Shown here in pieces: positions 46,129 to 58,416 of a DNA stretch of 64,000 bases. A program made the position numbers and the translations under genes. Numbering within the stretch: position 1 is the first letter of the stretch; each line of letters begins with the position of its first letter. Below the pieces are notes generated by a model. That model made no database searches. It saw only the letters and a program-made list of their open reading frames with translations, and had not been told where the DNA came from. The stretch comes from Rhexocercosporidium sp. MPI-PUGE-AT-0058 (Eukaryota; Ascomycota; Leotiomycetes; Helotiales), in NCBI GenBank assembly GCA_020746875.1, contig JAGTJL010000006.1, forward strand, positions 1,736,001-1,800,000, in the 5' to 3' direction.

Positions 46129-47685
46129 CTAGAATGGCGGGTTGGCATTGGTCAGAAGCTGCTCGAAGTATGCCTCGAACCAAGTTCCCGCCTCTGGCGC
46201 AGGCTTGAGAGCTGCCTCAAGACCGCAGTGAGCATCATAACGTGCGGCGCTTGTGTCAGAAGTTCCCTGCTTGATGTCAGCTAAACGGATTCAATGAACT
46301 GGAGTTTCATCAGACTTACATCACACTCTCCACCTGGCTTGATCCAAACAAAAGCATCCAAGAGGGCACTTCCAGTGTTGGTTGATGGGCGGAGACCGAA
46401 GCCTGTACCCTTGACGTTGCACCAATCTCCCCATGCGACTTGGCCGGTTGGCTGCTTTCCATTGCGAGCAGTATCCGTAATGAAGTGGGCGGGGAAGCCA
46501 GCAGCTGTCAGAAGAGGAGCAAATGCATTGACATATCTAAGTTCATCGCAGTTGGAATTACCCTGAGTGTAAGATGGGCAAGTAGCGATGCTCCAAGCGT
46601 TGTAGTTAGCAACATTGGTGGCAAGACCGCGAACCGACGACGGGCTACCAGCTGCCTTGTAGAGATCTCCAAAGAGGGTTGCAGCAGGCCCGATGTTAGC
46701 GGGCCATCCTAGCCATCCAGCATGACCTGCATCGAGATACATTGAAACGTTCGGAAGGTTCAGTTGCTTGATTGCGTATGTAGTGCATTCCTTGTAAGCA
46801 GCAGTTGCTCCAGCACACTTGGCAACATTCATGTTCGTGACCATGTTGGCGAGGGAATCAGGTTCTATATACCAATCAGAATTCTGTTTAAGAGCAGCAT
46901 TTGACATGACTTACCGATGAGAAGGATGACCTTGACATCAGAATAGGTAACAAGGAGAGCCCTGATGGCATCAATGTACTTCTTGTAGTTGGCAACACCT
47001 CCATTGGCGATGGAGTATTCTCCGTTCGAGGCAAGGGCAGCGCAATCACGATCTGGCAGATCGTAGACAACAAAAGTTCCAGCAACCTTTGGGCTTGCAC
47101 CTCCGGCATTCAAAGCTCTGATATTAGCAAGGTAAGTACCCATCATTGGGACCTTGGACATGGTATCCAGCCAGACGAAAGTAGGCACCTTGGCAACTGC
47201 GGCAGCCTTGGTGGCCATTGCTCCAGTAAGCGATGGAATGGCATATGCGCTAATCTCTGAAGCATAATACGGGTTTGCGTACATTGCAACACCCGAAAAG
47301 GGGTTGCCACTTGCTGCTACGGTCGTTCCACCCGGTACGTTGCTGGTCGTTGGAGTTCCTCCGGTGCTGGTAGTGACTGTGGGTGGCTTAGATGTAGTAC
47401 CGCCCATGCCAGTGGAGGTAGGTCGGGTTGTTGCTGCCGCCGAAGTTGAAGTTGTCCCGGCTGGTGGAGAACCAGGGATACATTGTGAGTAATATGGGTT
47501 TCCAACACTGCAATAGTATCCAGAAACACAGGTCGTTGCCCCTTTCCAATCTTGTCCACCACCTAAAGATTGTTAGAACTTTCCACATCGGATTAAGATG
47601 AGTGAAGCTCACATTGTCCATATGCTCCAGCCTGAGCACTGACAGCTGATACAAGCGCCGCAGCGGCGAAGAGAGTGTTCTTCAT
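46129..47685 (-). CDS. Secreted cellobiohydrolase II, CBM1 plus GH6
   Basis: 467 residues; exons 47685-47613, 47562-46915, 46864-46320, 46266-46129. Signal peptide MKNTLFAAAALVSAVSA, CBM1 (GAYGQCGGGQDWKG to NPYYSQC), Thr/Ser/Pro linker, then GH6 domain with VPTFVWLDTMSKVPMMGTYL, the catalytic-acid block VVYDLPDRDCAALASNGEYS, LLIEPDSLANMVTNM, YLDAGHAGWLGWPAN, CNVKGTGFG and WIKPGGECDGTSD. It releases cellobiose from non-reducing cellulose ends. The last acceptor is a NAGNAG (AAGCAG): use of the first AG would insert one Gln before GTSD; the canonical motif favours the second. Confidence 0.95.
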
Positions 47686-47764
47686 TGTCATAATTGAGGA
47701 TTGAAGTAGTTGAAGATTGTTATCTCTGACAGAATAGGAAGAAAGGGGGACAAGGCCATGAACC

Positions 47765-47770
47765 TTTATA
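47765..47770 (-). promoter_or_regulatory. TATA box of the GH6 gene
   Basis: TATAAA on the minus strand about 80 bp upstream of the start codon at 47685. Confidence 0.45.
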
Positions 47771-49594
47771 TGGAAGACATTCGGTGGCTTGGTCGGGTTG
47801 CCACTTCAAGAGCAAGTGTGAATTCGGAGCATCACAGCCGTCTTGCCAGACGTTCCGAATAGCCTGAGAGATTTTGAGAGCTAATGCTGAACTTTGAAAG
47901 CCACTGTGAAGATCGAGATCCACTTCACAGGCACATCTGAGATTCAACTGGCCGCTGAATGATCTAGGTTTGTGAGAAGGGGATGACTGAAGAAAGTAAC
48001 GCCAGATTGGCAGGGGACGAAGCGGAGAAGCCAGACGGAATAGCATGCGAGAAGCCCTAGTCTTATCCGTCAAACTTGTGGTAATGATCGAGTGAGTAGC
48101 TAGCCGCACCTTGCTAGTTATCAGAACGAGATGTTCCTAGGTGGCTTGCAAGGCACCCCTCACCCCACTAGGAAGCTAGCCATAGGATCTCTTCATATCA
48201 TGCTACGGAACATAGGAAGATGCGGTCCGACAGAAGTAGAAATAATATGTCTTGTGATGAAATTGGGGCTCTAAACCCACAATTGGTTTGTAATTTTGAC
48301 TGAATAGAACAAGGAGATGCAACTTAAGCTTTGCGCCATCCCAAGATCAGGGCCGAATACACAGAAATGATACAGCAATGAGTGGAATGAGATATTCTAA
48401 ATCCTCACTAGCGGAAGAAGGATTCACCGCTTTAAATCACTTGTATAAAGAGAAAGATATTGCCCATGCGGTTACAACCGCAATTGTTTGTCCCACTATC
48501 TCGGAGGCGTATATTATGATCCAAAACAGGCAGAGACAGCCGGTGATGGCATGGTAACTTGCAGCACTAGCGCAAGAGAACGCGGAGAAAAACATGGGGG
48601 AGGGGTAGCAGCTGAGTTGTGGAAGTTTAGGTGGCGGAGGGATGTCGTGGTGAAAAATATATTAACCGGCGGAGGGGTGGTTGAGAGCCGAAATGATCCA
48701 GGGTGAGCCTCGCTCGCTTAGGTCCTGATCTTGAATGCCATCCTCAAAGCTACTTAGGTACATAAGTATCTTAATTGCCTCTTGCCACCATCTAATCCTT
48801 GTGCAGGATTAGTCTTGTATGAAGATAAATTGAATCCAGCAGTATGAGTAAGATATATAAGGGGGCGGCCCGTAGACCCCGTATGGATCACCACGTGAGT
48901 GTGTATTTACCCGCTCGCTCCCATGTTCAGGGCAGATGTGGGGCATTCGACATCGTCGAGCATCACCAGATCCTGTATATGCTGCAAACTACAAGGCGGA
49001 GCTACAGACAGATGTGAAGTATGAAGTCAGAATCTTAGACGGAATGGTTCTGGTCCATAAAAATGAGCATCAGCTCCTGACCTTCAGAAGTTAGAAGGCT
49101 TAAGTTAGGTAATGCTAGAATATCGATCAGAGTTGACCACAGAAGTAGGCCGAGAACAGTTGCTGGTTCAAAGCAGAACTCATCTTATTAATTCGGTAGT
49201 TTTCGGTTAAGTAATATCCTCGGAATCTTCGTTGCCGCATTGTCAGCTTCTCTCAACAAAGTGTGCGAAGTTATCTCGTTGCATTACGTTGGCGCTATAA
49301 TTTGCAACATGCCCAAGTCAATAGCAGCTATATAATGCATATATACCTGACAACCCGTCCTCGATACTTGGCACAGTTTCTCTCCCCAAACACACCAGCG
49401 TACAAGAATGATTGCCTATGCTGATCCTTCAGGTCCGATTCAAGTGAACAGGTTTCGTTCACAGCGTCTACACTTATCCGAAACGCATTTATTGCGTTTT
49501 AGATACTTATTTGAAGCTGGTTGTAATATTGCCCCGTAGAGTCTTGAAGATGATGATAGAGACTGTGGTTGCCGTCGATCTTGTTGTGATCAAG

Positions 49595-49600
49595 TATAAG
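49595..49600 (+). promoter_or_regulatory. Candidate TATA box of the AA9 gene
   Basis: TATAAG about 125 bp upstream of the start at 49724; a second TATATAAT lies farther upstream at 49329. Confidence 0.35.
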
Positions 49601-49723
49601 AGGTCTTCGTGAGACCTATTCTTCGATCCTCCAACTCAAGCTCATCTCATCAAGCATCTCAGTACATCCTCTTTCAAGAAATAGAATCCCTTTTAAGCTT
49701 CAAATTTTAGTCATACTTCCATC

Positions 49724-50676
49724 ATGAAGGGCTTCGCCACATGTGCCGCCGTTCTGGCTCTTGCTAGCCAACACGCTTCCGCGCATTGTACGTAATTGCA
49801 GACAATCTCACTTCGCTTTCCACAAATATCAAAAGCTTTACGTTATCACTGTTTGAGTCGATCTAACATTGCACTCAGATATCTTTCAGTCTGTTGCTAT
49901 TGGCGGGACGAAGAACGCTCCTTATACCTACGTCCGCAAGAACACAAACGGGAATTCGCCCGTGACAGGTAAGTTTAATTGATGATGAAGATCTATAACA
50001 CACACTGACTTCAACAGATCTCACAAGCCCAGATCTCACTTGCAACGCAGGTGCGGAGACCGGTTCCAACACCTCAACAGTTTCTCTTGCGGCTGGTTCA
50101 ACCTTAGCTTTCAGCAGCGATACTGCAGTGTATCACAATGGGCCCGTCTCTGTATACATGGCAAAGGCACCCACTACCGCCGCAGCATTTGATGGTTCTG
50201 GAAATGTCTGGTTCAAGATTCTCGATATTGGCCCGACTTTCCCAGGTGGCACATGGGACTTGAAGCGTGAGTGCTGTGCTCCATCTCTGCATAAATTCAA
50301 ATTGGATTGGAACATGTCTACATCCGTACAATCGCTAATGAGTACCAGAAACTTATGATATCCCCATTCCCGCATGCATCTCCGCCGGGGAATACCTCGT
50401 CAGGATTCAGAGCATGGCCATCCACAACCCCTACCCCGCACTTCCTCAATTCTATGTCTCCTGTGCACAGGTTGCCATCACGGGAGGTGGATCCAAGGAT
50501 TTGGGTCCCAAGGTCGCCATTCCTGGCGCTTTCAAGGCTACGGATCCGGGTTACACTGCCAATATCTATACCAACGTAAGTTTCCTTCACCTGGATGACG
50601 ACTGCGAATTCTACTGATTCCATGCTCACAGTTCACTAATTACACGATCCCTGGACCGGAGGTGGCTTCTTGCTAG
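49724..50676 (+). CDS. Lytic polysaccharide monooxygenase, AA9 family
   Basis: 224 residues; exons 49724-49787, 49879-49968, 50018-50266, 50349-50575, 50632-50676. The signal peptide [20 protein letters not shown] is followed directly by His in HYIFQSV; in AA9 this N-terminal His is half of the copper histidine brace. The second copper His is in [14 protein letters not shown]. The axial Tyr is in [16 protein letters not shown], and MAIHNPYP holds the second-sphere His. It cleaves cellulose or xyloglucan oxidatively. No CBM1; the end is [12 protein letters not shown]. It stands divergent from GH6, so the two probably share control. Confidence 0.94.
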
Positions 50677-51596
50677 ATTTTACAAGCAGATGAGAACTTT
50701 AGTTGAGCAGGATATTTTTTTAGGTCCAATTTAATGTCAAGGGATGGGGGCATAGATCAGGTGAGATGATATAAGGCCACAGAGGTTCATTTATTCGCCA
50801 TAAAACATCAGTCGTTTCTGCATATCTGCTAGAGATTCCACAACGTGTTATATTGCCAGTTCGAAATACAAACTATTTTCAACAGAAACGACATTACTTG
50901 CGTGTGCATTTGTGGATTTGTTAACCTCATGTGTTTCTGAGCTGCTGATACAAGTGCTTGCCAGACAGATTGGCCTTAGATTAAGTCCACCGTTGCACTG
51001 GAATCTGACGAGTAGGGTAGGGAGAAGTGCCTCGCTAGTGGGTTTATCTATATTAGGATGGGATGCGAGGGTTTGGTTGTGGGTTGTATGGGGGAGATGA
51101 TATTCGGCAAATTGTTTTCTTCTTCTTCACCGGGGAAGTGCTTGAGCTCGGATTGAAGCGAGGCCGAGAGGCGGGTGCTGGCTTCATGGGTTTGTTAATT
51201 TGGAGGGTACGTTTTGTGAGTATGGATAGGTTATTGCATTCGTTCGCTTTGTTCGCCTCCCTTGAGTGCTATAGGGGCTAATATTGTCCAAGGGAACTGG
51301 CTGTATGAGGTGAATTGTACTTTTGTTTTGGCGACAGATTGAGTCCGATGGCCGGTAACGCTGTTCTTTCTGTTGACGCTGGCGTCACTACATTGAAGTA
51401 GTAAACTATTGTGCCTCATCGTCCGTGCCAAGCCTGATGTTACATCATTTCAAACTTGTTAGTCAACGGCTTCGTAAAATAAAACAAATTGTAAATAGAG
51501 CTGGAATCACTAGTCTAAGGGGAATAAACGCAAGCAATGCAATCGCAATCCAAAACGCCTCTACCACATCTCCACCTATACACCGAAATGTACATT
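50677..51596. other. Convergent intergenic region between AA9 and NCS1 genes
   Basis: About 920 bp, no supported gene. Confidence 0.6.
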
Positions 51597-53697
51597 CTAA
51601 ACATCAAAATCCCTCTTCCCAGTAGTCTCAACAGCACCCTCCTTGAAAACAGTCTTCCCACCATCGTCCTCGCCATACTCACTCCCAGCATCATAAGCGA
51701 AGCTCATATCCTCAACCTGATCCCCAACTTCCATCCAAACATCGCTAGTGGCTGGGATCGGGAAGAATTTACAGAGCAAGTAATACACTGACCCAGCTAC
51801 AATGAATCCACAGAAGAAATTCAGATTATAAATGTACTGAGCGCCTTTTGGGACTTCCTTGCCAATAGCACCAACGAACCCGACGATGTTGATCAGGATC
51901 CCCGCGATGTAGGCCGCGTAACCTCGCCAGTGACACCCGAATGTGAAGAAGTAGGGACCAGTCTTCTTAGCGGAGTAGAGGTCTTTCACTTGGAGGTAGC
52001 CTTTGCGGACGAAGAAGTAGTCAATGACAATTACTCCTGCAATGGAAGATAGGAAGACGGAGTAGGCGGAGAGATAGGTAGTGAATTTGTTGGCGTCCTT
52101 GAGGAGGTTCCATGGACACATCACGAGGCCGACGATGGCGCAGATGTAACCCCCTCTTCTGATGTTTAGGTAGCGTGGAAGGAGAGCTGTCATGTCTGTG
52201 CCTGCGGATACTGAGTTGGCTGCGATGTTGGTTCCGAGCTGGGCGAGAGCGAAAGCGGATGCGATGAAGAAGACACCAGCACGGTTTCCGGAGGTGCCTT
52301 CGTCGAGGAATGATTTCAGCAGATCGAGAGGATTCCAGATCGGGTCGCCCTTGAAGATGACAGTGGATGACGAGGAGACGATGATACCGATGAATGAAGT
52401 CAGACCGAAACCACAAGGGATGGTGAGGAGCTGGGACCAGAATGCATCCTTGGGCTTGCGGGCAAAACGGGCAAAATCTGGATCGTTCTGTAAAGGGTTA
52501 GATGGAGGTCAATTTATTGATAAAAGAGTACATACCACAATGAGTGTAGCGAAGTTTGAAATAGCAGACATGATACCAGTGACCATTCCCCACGCCAATT
52601 TTGATCCATGAGAAGTGTTTGGCTGCTTGACAATCGGTCCAATACCCTTAGCTCGCACGACAGCCCAGATGAAGAATCCGATTCCAGCAGTTGGAACGAC
52701 ATAGGCTTTGACAGTAAACAGATGTCTGATCTTGTGGACCGGGAACCAGATTGCTGGAAGTGATAAGAGCCAGAAGAGGAGGAAGGAGACGAAGTCGCGG
52801 GTATTCGTCCCTGATCCTGGGATGCTATTGTGGATGGTCTCGAAGGATGGCCAGATCGAGGAGATCATGAGACGGATGCAGTTACCTCCAATCCATGCCT
52901 GAACACCATACCAAATGCATGCCATAGCGGCTCTATTGAAGACTGGCCAGAGAGCGCCCCATATACCGAAGGAGGATCGAGAGACCACAGGGAAGGAGAT
53001 GTGGTAGGTGGCTCCAATTCGACCAGTCATGCAGACGAAGCAAGCTGCGAAAGTATAGCCAAGCCAGACACAAATCCATGACTGCCACCAAGAAAGACCG
53101 GATGCACTGATCATGGAAGAGGATATCATCCAAGTGTTCTGACGGGGTTATTAGTTCGCCATCGCCCTTCACACAGGATCAAAACTCACAATATTGAACG
53201 AATCAGCAACCCAGAAGCCGACAAAATTCCAAGGACCCCATTGTCGACGTTCCACCTCAACTAAAACAATCAGCAATTCTCTCTTAACTTCGGAAAGACT
53301 TCCACGTACCAGGCTTCAAATCGTGATTGTGCAACATCAACTGAGCGTTCGTCAAGCCAGGCTCACTCTCAACAGCCATCCTATCCGCCCAATACGCAAC
53401 CTTGGTCCCCCGAACCTTCTCCATGATGAAATCGAACAAGGTAGATTCGTCTGAAGAGTGATGTACAATACGTTCCGAATCCCCGTTGACACTTTCGAAA
53501 GCGGAGTCTAATGTGCGGGTGCTATGACGTCTAGCTCTCCTCGGAGTTGAAGGACCAGAAAGTAAAGGTTCGTATTCCGCTTCGGTCGTGAAACTGTTTC
53601 TCGATATTTGCTGAAGGTAGTTGTTGAATCTCCAGTCGCCTCTTGAAGAGCTTTTGGAATCTGGTTCCTCATCTCGAGGTGAGGGTGGCATTTGCAC
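51597..53697 (-). CDS. NCS1-family permease (uracil/allantoin/nucleobase:cation symporter)
   Basis: 650 residues, about 12 helices; exons 53697-53310, 53260-53190, 53138-52536, 52487-51597. NCS1 blocks: ERRQWGPWNFVGFWVADSFN, NTWMISSSMISASGLSWWQS, FPVVSRSSFGIWGALWPVFN, WYGVQAWIGG, NDPDFARFARKPKDAFWSQL and GTNIAANSVSAGTDMTALLP. These are the blocks of fungal Fur/Dal4/Fui-type plasma-membrane transporters. A 130-residue acidic/Ser-rich N-terminal tail precedes helix 1. Which base or ureide it carries cannot be read from the sequence. A second ATG two codons in (53691) is an equal start. Confidence 0.92.
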
Positions 53698-56600
53698 GGT
53701 TATATACTTCTAGACGTTCTAAGAAAAAGGACGGATCTTCATACGCTTCTAAAGTTCTAACGGTAACGAGCTGCAGCCTTTTGCATGGCAATGGAACATT
53801 CGAAGGAAAAAGTCAAGGAAGAGAAAGAGTCGAGGTGTCATGGCAGGTCCATCGGCTACCTAGATCTGTCTATCTTCACACTTCCGGCTCTTCGTTATCA
53901 GCAGGCCAAGAACGCCAGAGAGGCATTCTAAGTCGGAAGTTGGTGGAGAAACACTTCTCCCAAGTGGTCCCAAGAACTTCCTAAGAGGCTTTCAAGAGTG
54001 CTTAGACCAGTCAATGATGAAGCTGGTGCAAGATTGGGTATGCATGTGGCCGCGGTGGTCCTTATCCCACGCCAGCCTGACGTTGAAGACGAGGTGGTTG
54101 CACGGCGAGGCAGAGGCAGCCCGGCGCCCGCGGGCCTCTCACCAATTGAATCCCCTCCCCTATCAAAAATGTCCCCTGGGCTGTAAATTGACGACGGCTG
54201 CCGTTGTCGGCGTGATACGCGAGCGAGCGTGATAGGTTGATGGTATTGATTCGCAGCTTTTTGAGATCGCTGAACAGGGGATGCGATAAGCTTGTTACTC
54301 GATCTTATCGAGTCAACCTGGGTTTTGATGGGATTTGCGGGGAAGAAAGGAGGAAGGGTGATGTATGTTGAGTTTTTATTAGATATCGGTTTCTCCGAAT
54401 AATGGTCATGAGTTGGGGTCGGCAGCTGGGAGGCTTCAAAGTGACCATGTATCGTCTTAGAATTGTGCACTTTGTCTTGAAAGTGAGAAACGCTGGATCA
54501 CCTGCGTTTATTGAGGTCCACGTGATATATGTAAATTCGAAAGTGTGGGGGTCTCAAGGTCCATCGAGCGCAAATGACTATTTCTATGAGTCTTTAATGG
54601 TCGTATGTGGGGAGTTGACGCGTTCTTTTGTTATGGAAGGAGAAGTTGTGGCAAGTCAAGGCAGATGGATTTCATTCGCACGCTTGGGGACGGGGATCCA
54701 TGGACATGCTCGCGTGCTCTTCAAGTCACCATGCATGTCTATGGGCAGTTGATTTAATTGTCATGAAACTAGTAGAGTGCGTATGATTTAGATGAGAATT
54801 AATTCTAGATCCTCACGACATCCAAGAGTCAAGATGCGTCAAAAGTTAGAGGCAGGACCTATCACTTACATCCCAGGGCACTCTCAGTCCGTCAAAGCTG
54901 CACATCCTATTCTGCTGGAGCTAAGCAGGTGCAGAAAGCCATTTTAGGAATAGCACTGTCCTGACATTGCGGGAAGGTGAAGGCGATGCTGCAAGGCAAG
55001 GCTCATCCAAAACCTTGCTGACAGTGGCTTGACCCGTTAGACGCCGTAGAGTTGATCAATGTAGGGCTGACGACGCGGATCCATAGTCGGCTGCAGGAGG
55101 CAAAGAGGAAGGTAGGGCTTTTGTAGTCCAGCACAGAATGGCCGAGAAAGCAATGCCAAAGATCAAGATCAGAGTCGCCTTGGGATACGACTGAGCTCGC
55201 TAATGAATGTCCTGGAAAAATGCTCCTGACATTTCATTCATGTGGGAGAAACGTCTTGCTCATTGTAAGGCATATATCCTCAGATGATGACCCTCAAATG
55301 GCTTGAGATGGTCTTGATTCGGCTTACGATTAGCCATGCTACGAGGACCTCAGCGACAGCCCCTACAGTCGGGGTTTGGGAAGTAGAACCTGGATCTTAC
55401 TAATACTGAGAACTGCTCTAAGCATTTACCAAAATTTGATTCTGAAACAGGTAGATTTATTGACGTAAAAATAGTGCGAACTGCAACAGAACGGAAGTAG
55501 CGGGAAAAGGCCTCCCTATGGTGAACATGCCAAGTGTCAGGATGAGTGAGAGTGGAATTCGGCAGCGCTAGAATATTTTAGTGGCGATTCGATGTAGAAG
55601 ATTGAGGCGGAACGCTTGCAGATATGCGATATGGATATATTCCGATTTCAGACTTGACTCTGAAATGGATGTTGAGATTGAAAAGAGAGGCATTCGTACG
55701 AGGGCAACAATTTCGGTAATGAGAGAATCCAATACTGCCACGTATGTGTGTAAGGGTAAGCTTACTCCATGTCGCAGCTTGAAGAGGATCTGAGACGGGA
55801 ATAAGAAAGGCTCGAATAGGAAAAGATCCGAGATGTTTTATGAAAAAACTTTTGTGACGACGCTTCGATACTTACTTCAAAGGCTATTGGAATAGACCCA
55901 TTCTCTCATCACTGTCTAATTTCGCTTAGAGGAAATTCGAACAGAAGGCTCTGGTCAGCCTATGCGAGAGGCTTCTATGCGAGAAACTTGAGATCGTCAG
56001 GGGATGATGATAGGGCTGACAGCAGTCCTGATTCTCTTGTAGCGGGGCAGAACCCAACGACGTACAAATCCGAAAAGCAGTATTGTAACAGCCAGGAAAC
56101 CAGATCGTGAGGACATGATAAACTTCAAAAGAGACCGTGTATGCCAAAGATGCCCCGGTGGCAAGTTACTTGACACAACGCCACTCATACTGGTCTGACG
56201 TTTGATAGTCATCTTATGACAAAGAGAATGACTTAAGAACCTTACTTGAGAGGCGGAGTGTAAACTCTTTTTGGAGCGGTCAACAAACAAGGCAAATCGT
56301 TCGATTAGAGATGAGAGACCAGACTGCTGGGATCGTGACTTCGTACCAGCGGATGTATTGTTGAACATTTCCGACTCATGAGAACACTTGTACACGAGCA
56401 GGATTGACAAGCCATCCCGGGAAATGCAACTGGGACCACAGACGGTCAAATGATCCCGAAGTACGGAGGTACAGCGCTGACCTCCACATACATCGGGCAT
56501 GAAGCCGACGATGTTGGACATGGAAATGTCAAGAATGGGAGGACAAAGAAGGACGGAAAAATTGCAAGACAGCAACACAACACAAAGCGAGGGTCACGTT

Positions 56601-58416
56601 TCGGCGAACCAAAGTGCTGGATCCCGCCCAGTACTTTTGAGGATCATCACCCCACCCTATTGGCCATCTTCCAGGCGGGTTCTTACTCGAAGTCCTTACG
56701 TTTTTGGCCAATGAGATGCAATGAATAATGGTGCCGGCCCCTGCATCCCTTATCTCTCTCGGCGCAGCAAGAGGCCAGCCAGGGCAGAACTTTACCCCGC
56801 CAGCCGGCCGAGTGTGGAACGGCTCCACGACGTCGTGAACTTCCTTTGTCCCGTAATAGCATTTCCATTTGTAAGAAGTTGAGCGAGAACGTCGGCGCGA
56901 CCGTGAAATGCCGGGGAAGGGGACCTCAACAACGAAATCGGGGAGAAAGTGCCTGCGTGGGAGGCAGAGCAAAGTTCGTCGCTGTGTGGCTGAAGTTGCA
57001 GAGTGACGAAAAGAAATTGTTTTGTTTCCGCTGCTGGCATGAAGCACCGCACCACAATGACTGCACCGCATGGAGGCATACATGGTGGGGGAAGCACCAG
57101 GAGCAGGCAGGAGACGCTGCGGTGAATGGCTACCCTGCTGCACTACCCTGGCTTGTCTGACGCCGTGCGACTGTGAGGTTGGTCTTCGTGCATTTTGAGG
57201 ATGCCTCAAGCGCCTCGGGGTGGGTGGAAGGGAAAAAGTGTGTATCTGGGCTGAGGGGGCCTAGAATGGTCTGATACAGGAAGTGATAGCTTTTGCAGAT
57301 TGACTTTCAACGACAACGACATCATGGTTGATAGTGTCATGGTTGATAGTGGCTCGGAGGAAAACGAGATCTAGTGCAGTTCGTGGCACTGCCTGGTGTT
57401 GATCTCCTAAGGACTGGCTGCACTTCAGCTTCGAGAGCGATCGTGACTTGGACTACTGCACGTAACAGGATCTCGGCGCTGGCGTCATGGATATCGTTGC
57501 AGCGAAAGTACTTCCTTTCTTTGTACAGTGAAGGCATAAGTTAGAGGGGATCTCGGTAGCATCAGAAATATTTCACTTTTGCAGCTGAGCAGCAGAGGTT
57601 GTTATACGGTATGGAAAGTAAGGCAGGCAGGGAACCATACTTTCATGCATCCAGACCCGGTTGAATCTGAAGTGCAGATAAATGCACATGGGAAAGACAG
57701 ATCGGGAAGTTGTGGCTGGTCGAGTTTCTGCAAGCTGCAAATGCAAAGGTGCAAAAATTACAGGAAAGAAATCTGGAAGGAAACCTTCACCCCCTAGATA
57801 AAAGTAGATCGGAGGAATCTGCACTGTTCGTAATTGCCGCAAAGCTGACGATGAAACATTGTCGTGTGCTCAAACAGACCTTGCAATAATGAGGGATATT
57901 GTGAACGTGGTTGTGCCAGCAGTACTTACTGACTGTACTGGCCTAGTGAGTGAGTAGTAGACAAAGAAACAAATGAAAACCTTGCAAGGAGCGAGCGAGA
58001 TTATGTACCTCATTTTGGCTTTGGCTTTGGCTTTTGCTTCTTCAGCACAACTCAAATTACTGGATAACCCTTCCATGTCGCGGAAGCCCTTCTCTTTTCT
58101 TGCCATCACGTCGCATCGTATCCCATCCCATCCCATCCCATCCATCCCATCCTTTGCTCCAAGCCGCCCACACGAGCGAGAAGCACCGCGCCAACCAACC
58201 CACGCCTTCTTTTAGCCGACGCCGACCCCCCCTGTTGCCCCCCCCATCCATTCTCTTATCTTCATAAAAGAACCAGCGCCCGATCTTCGCTCGCTCGCTC
58301 CCTCCCTCTTGCTTCTCTCCTCAACACAACAAGACTCATTGTCTGTTGACTTCCTCTTATTCGCAACCTACAACCAATTCTTCTTCCCAGTTTTAAACCC
58401 CCCCAAAATCGCAAAG
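53698..58416. other. 4.7-kb region without a supported gene, upstream of glutamine synthetase and NCS1
   Basis: Divergent intergenic region. Frames at 55997-56578 (193 codons) and 56529-57209 (226 codons), both minus, overlap each other. They lack domains, so I do not call them. 56700-57200 is relatively GC-rich. Near 58121-58152 there is a CCCAT repeat, and near 58013-58035 a short GGCTTT run. The final 300 bp are pyrimidine-rich, as in strongly expressed fungal promoters. Confidence 0.5.
58121..58152. repeat. Microsatellite (CCCAT)n, about six units
   Basis: TCCCATCCCATCCCATCC-type tandem units about 270 bp before the glutamine synthetase start, in its promoter or 5' UTR. Confidence 0.85.

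Larger units (their letters stand above)
47686..49723. other. Divergent promoter region between GH6 and AA9 genes
   Basis: About 2 kb between two outward-facing cellulose-active genes; no supported ORF. TATA-like elements lie close to both starts. I could not find a repeated regulator site convincing enough to call. Confidence 0.6.

Noticed and set aside
55997..57209. Two overlapping minus-strand frames of 193 and 226 codons
   Set aside because: They overlap in different frames, have no domain, and the longer one lies in GC-richer DNA where long chance frames are common.
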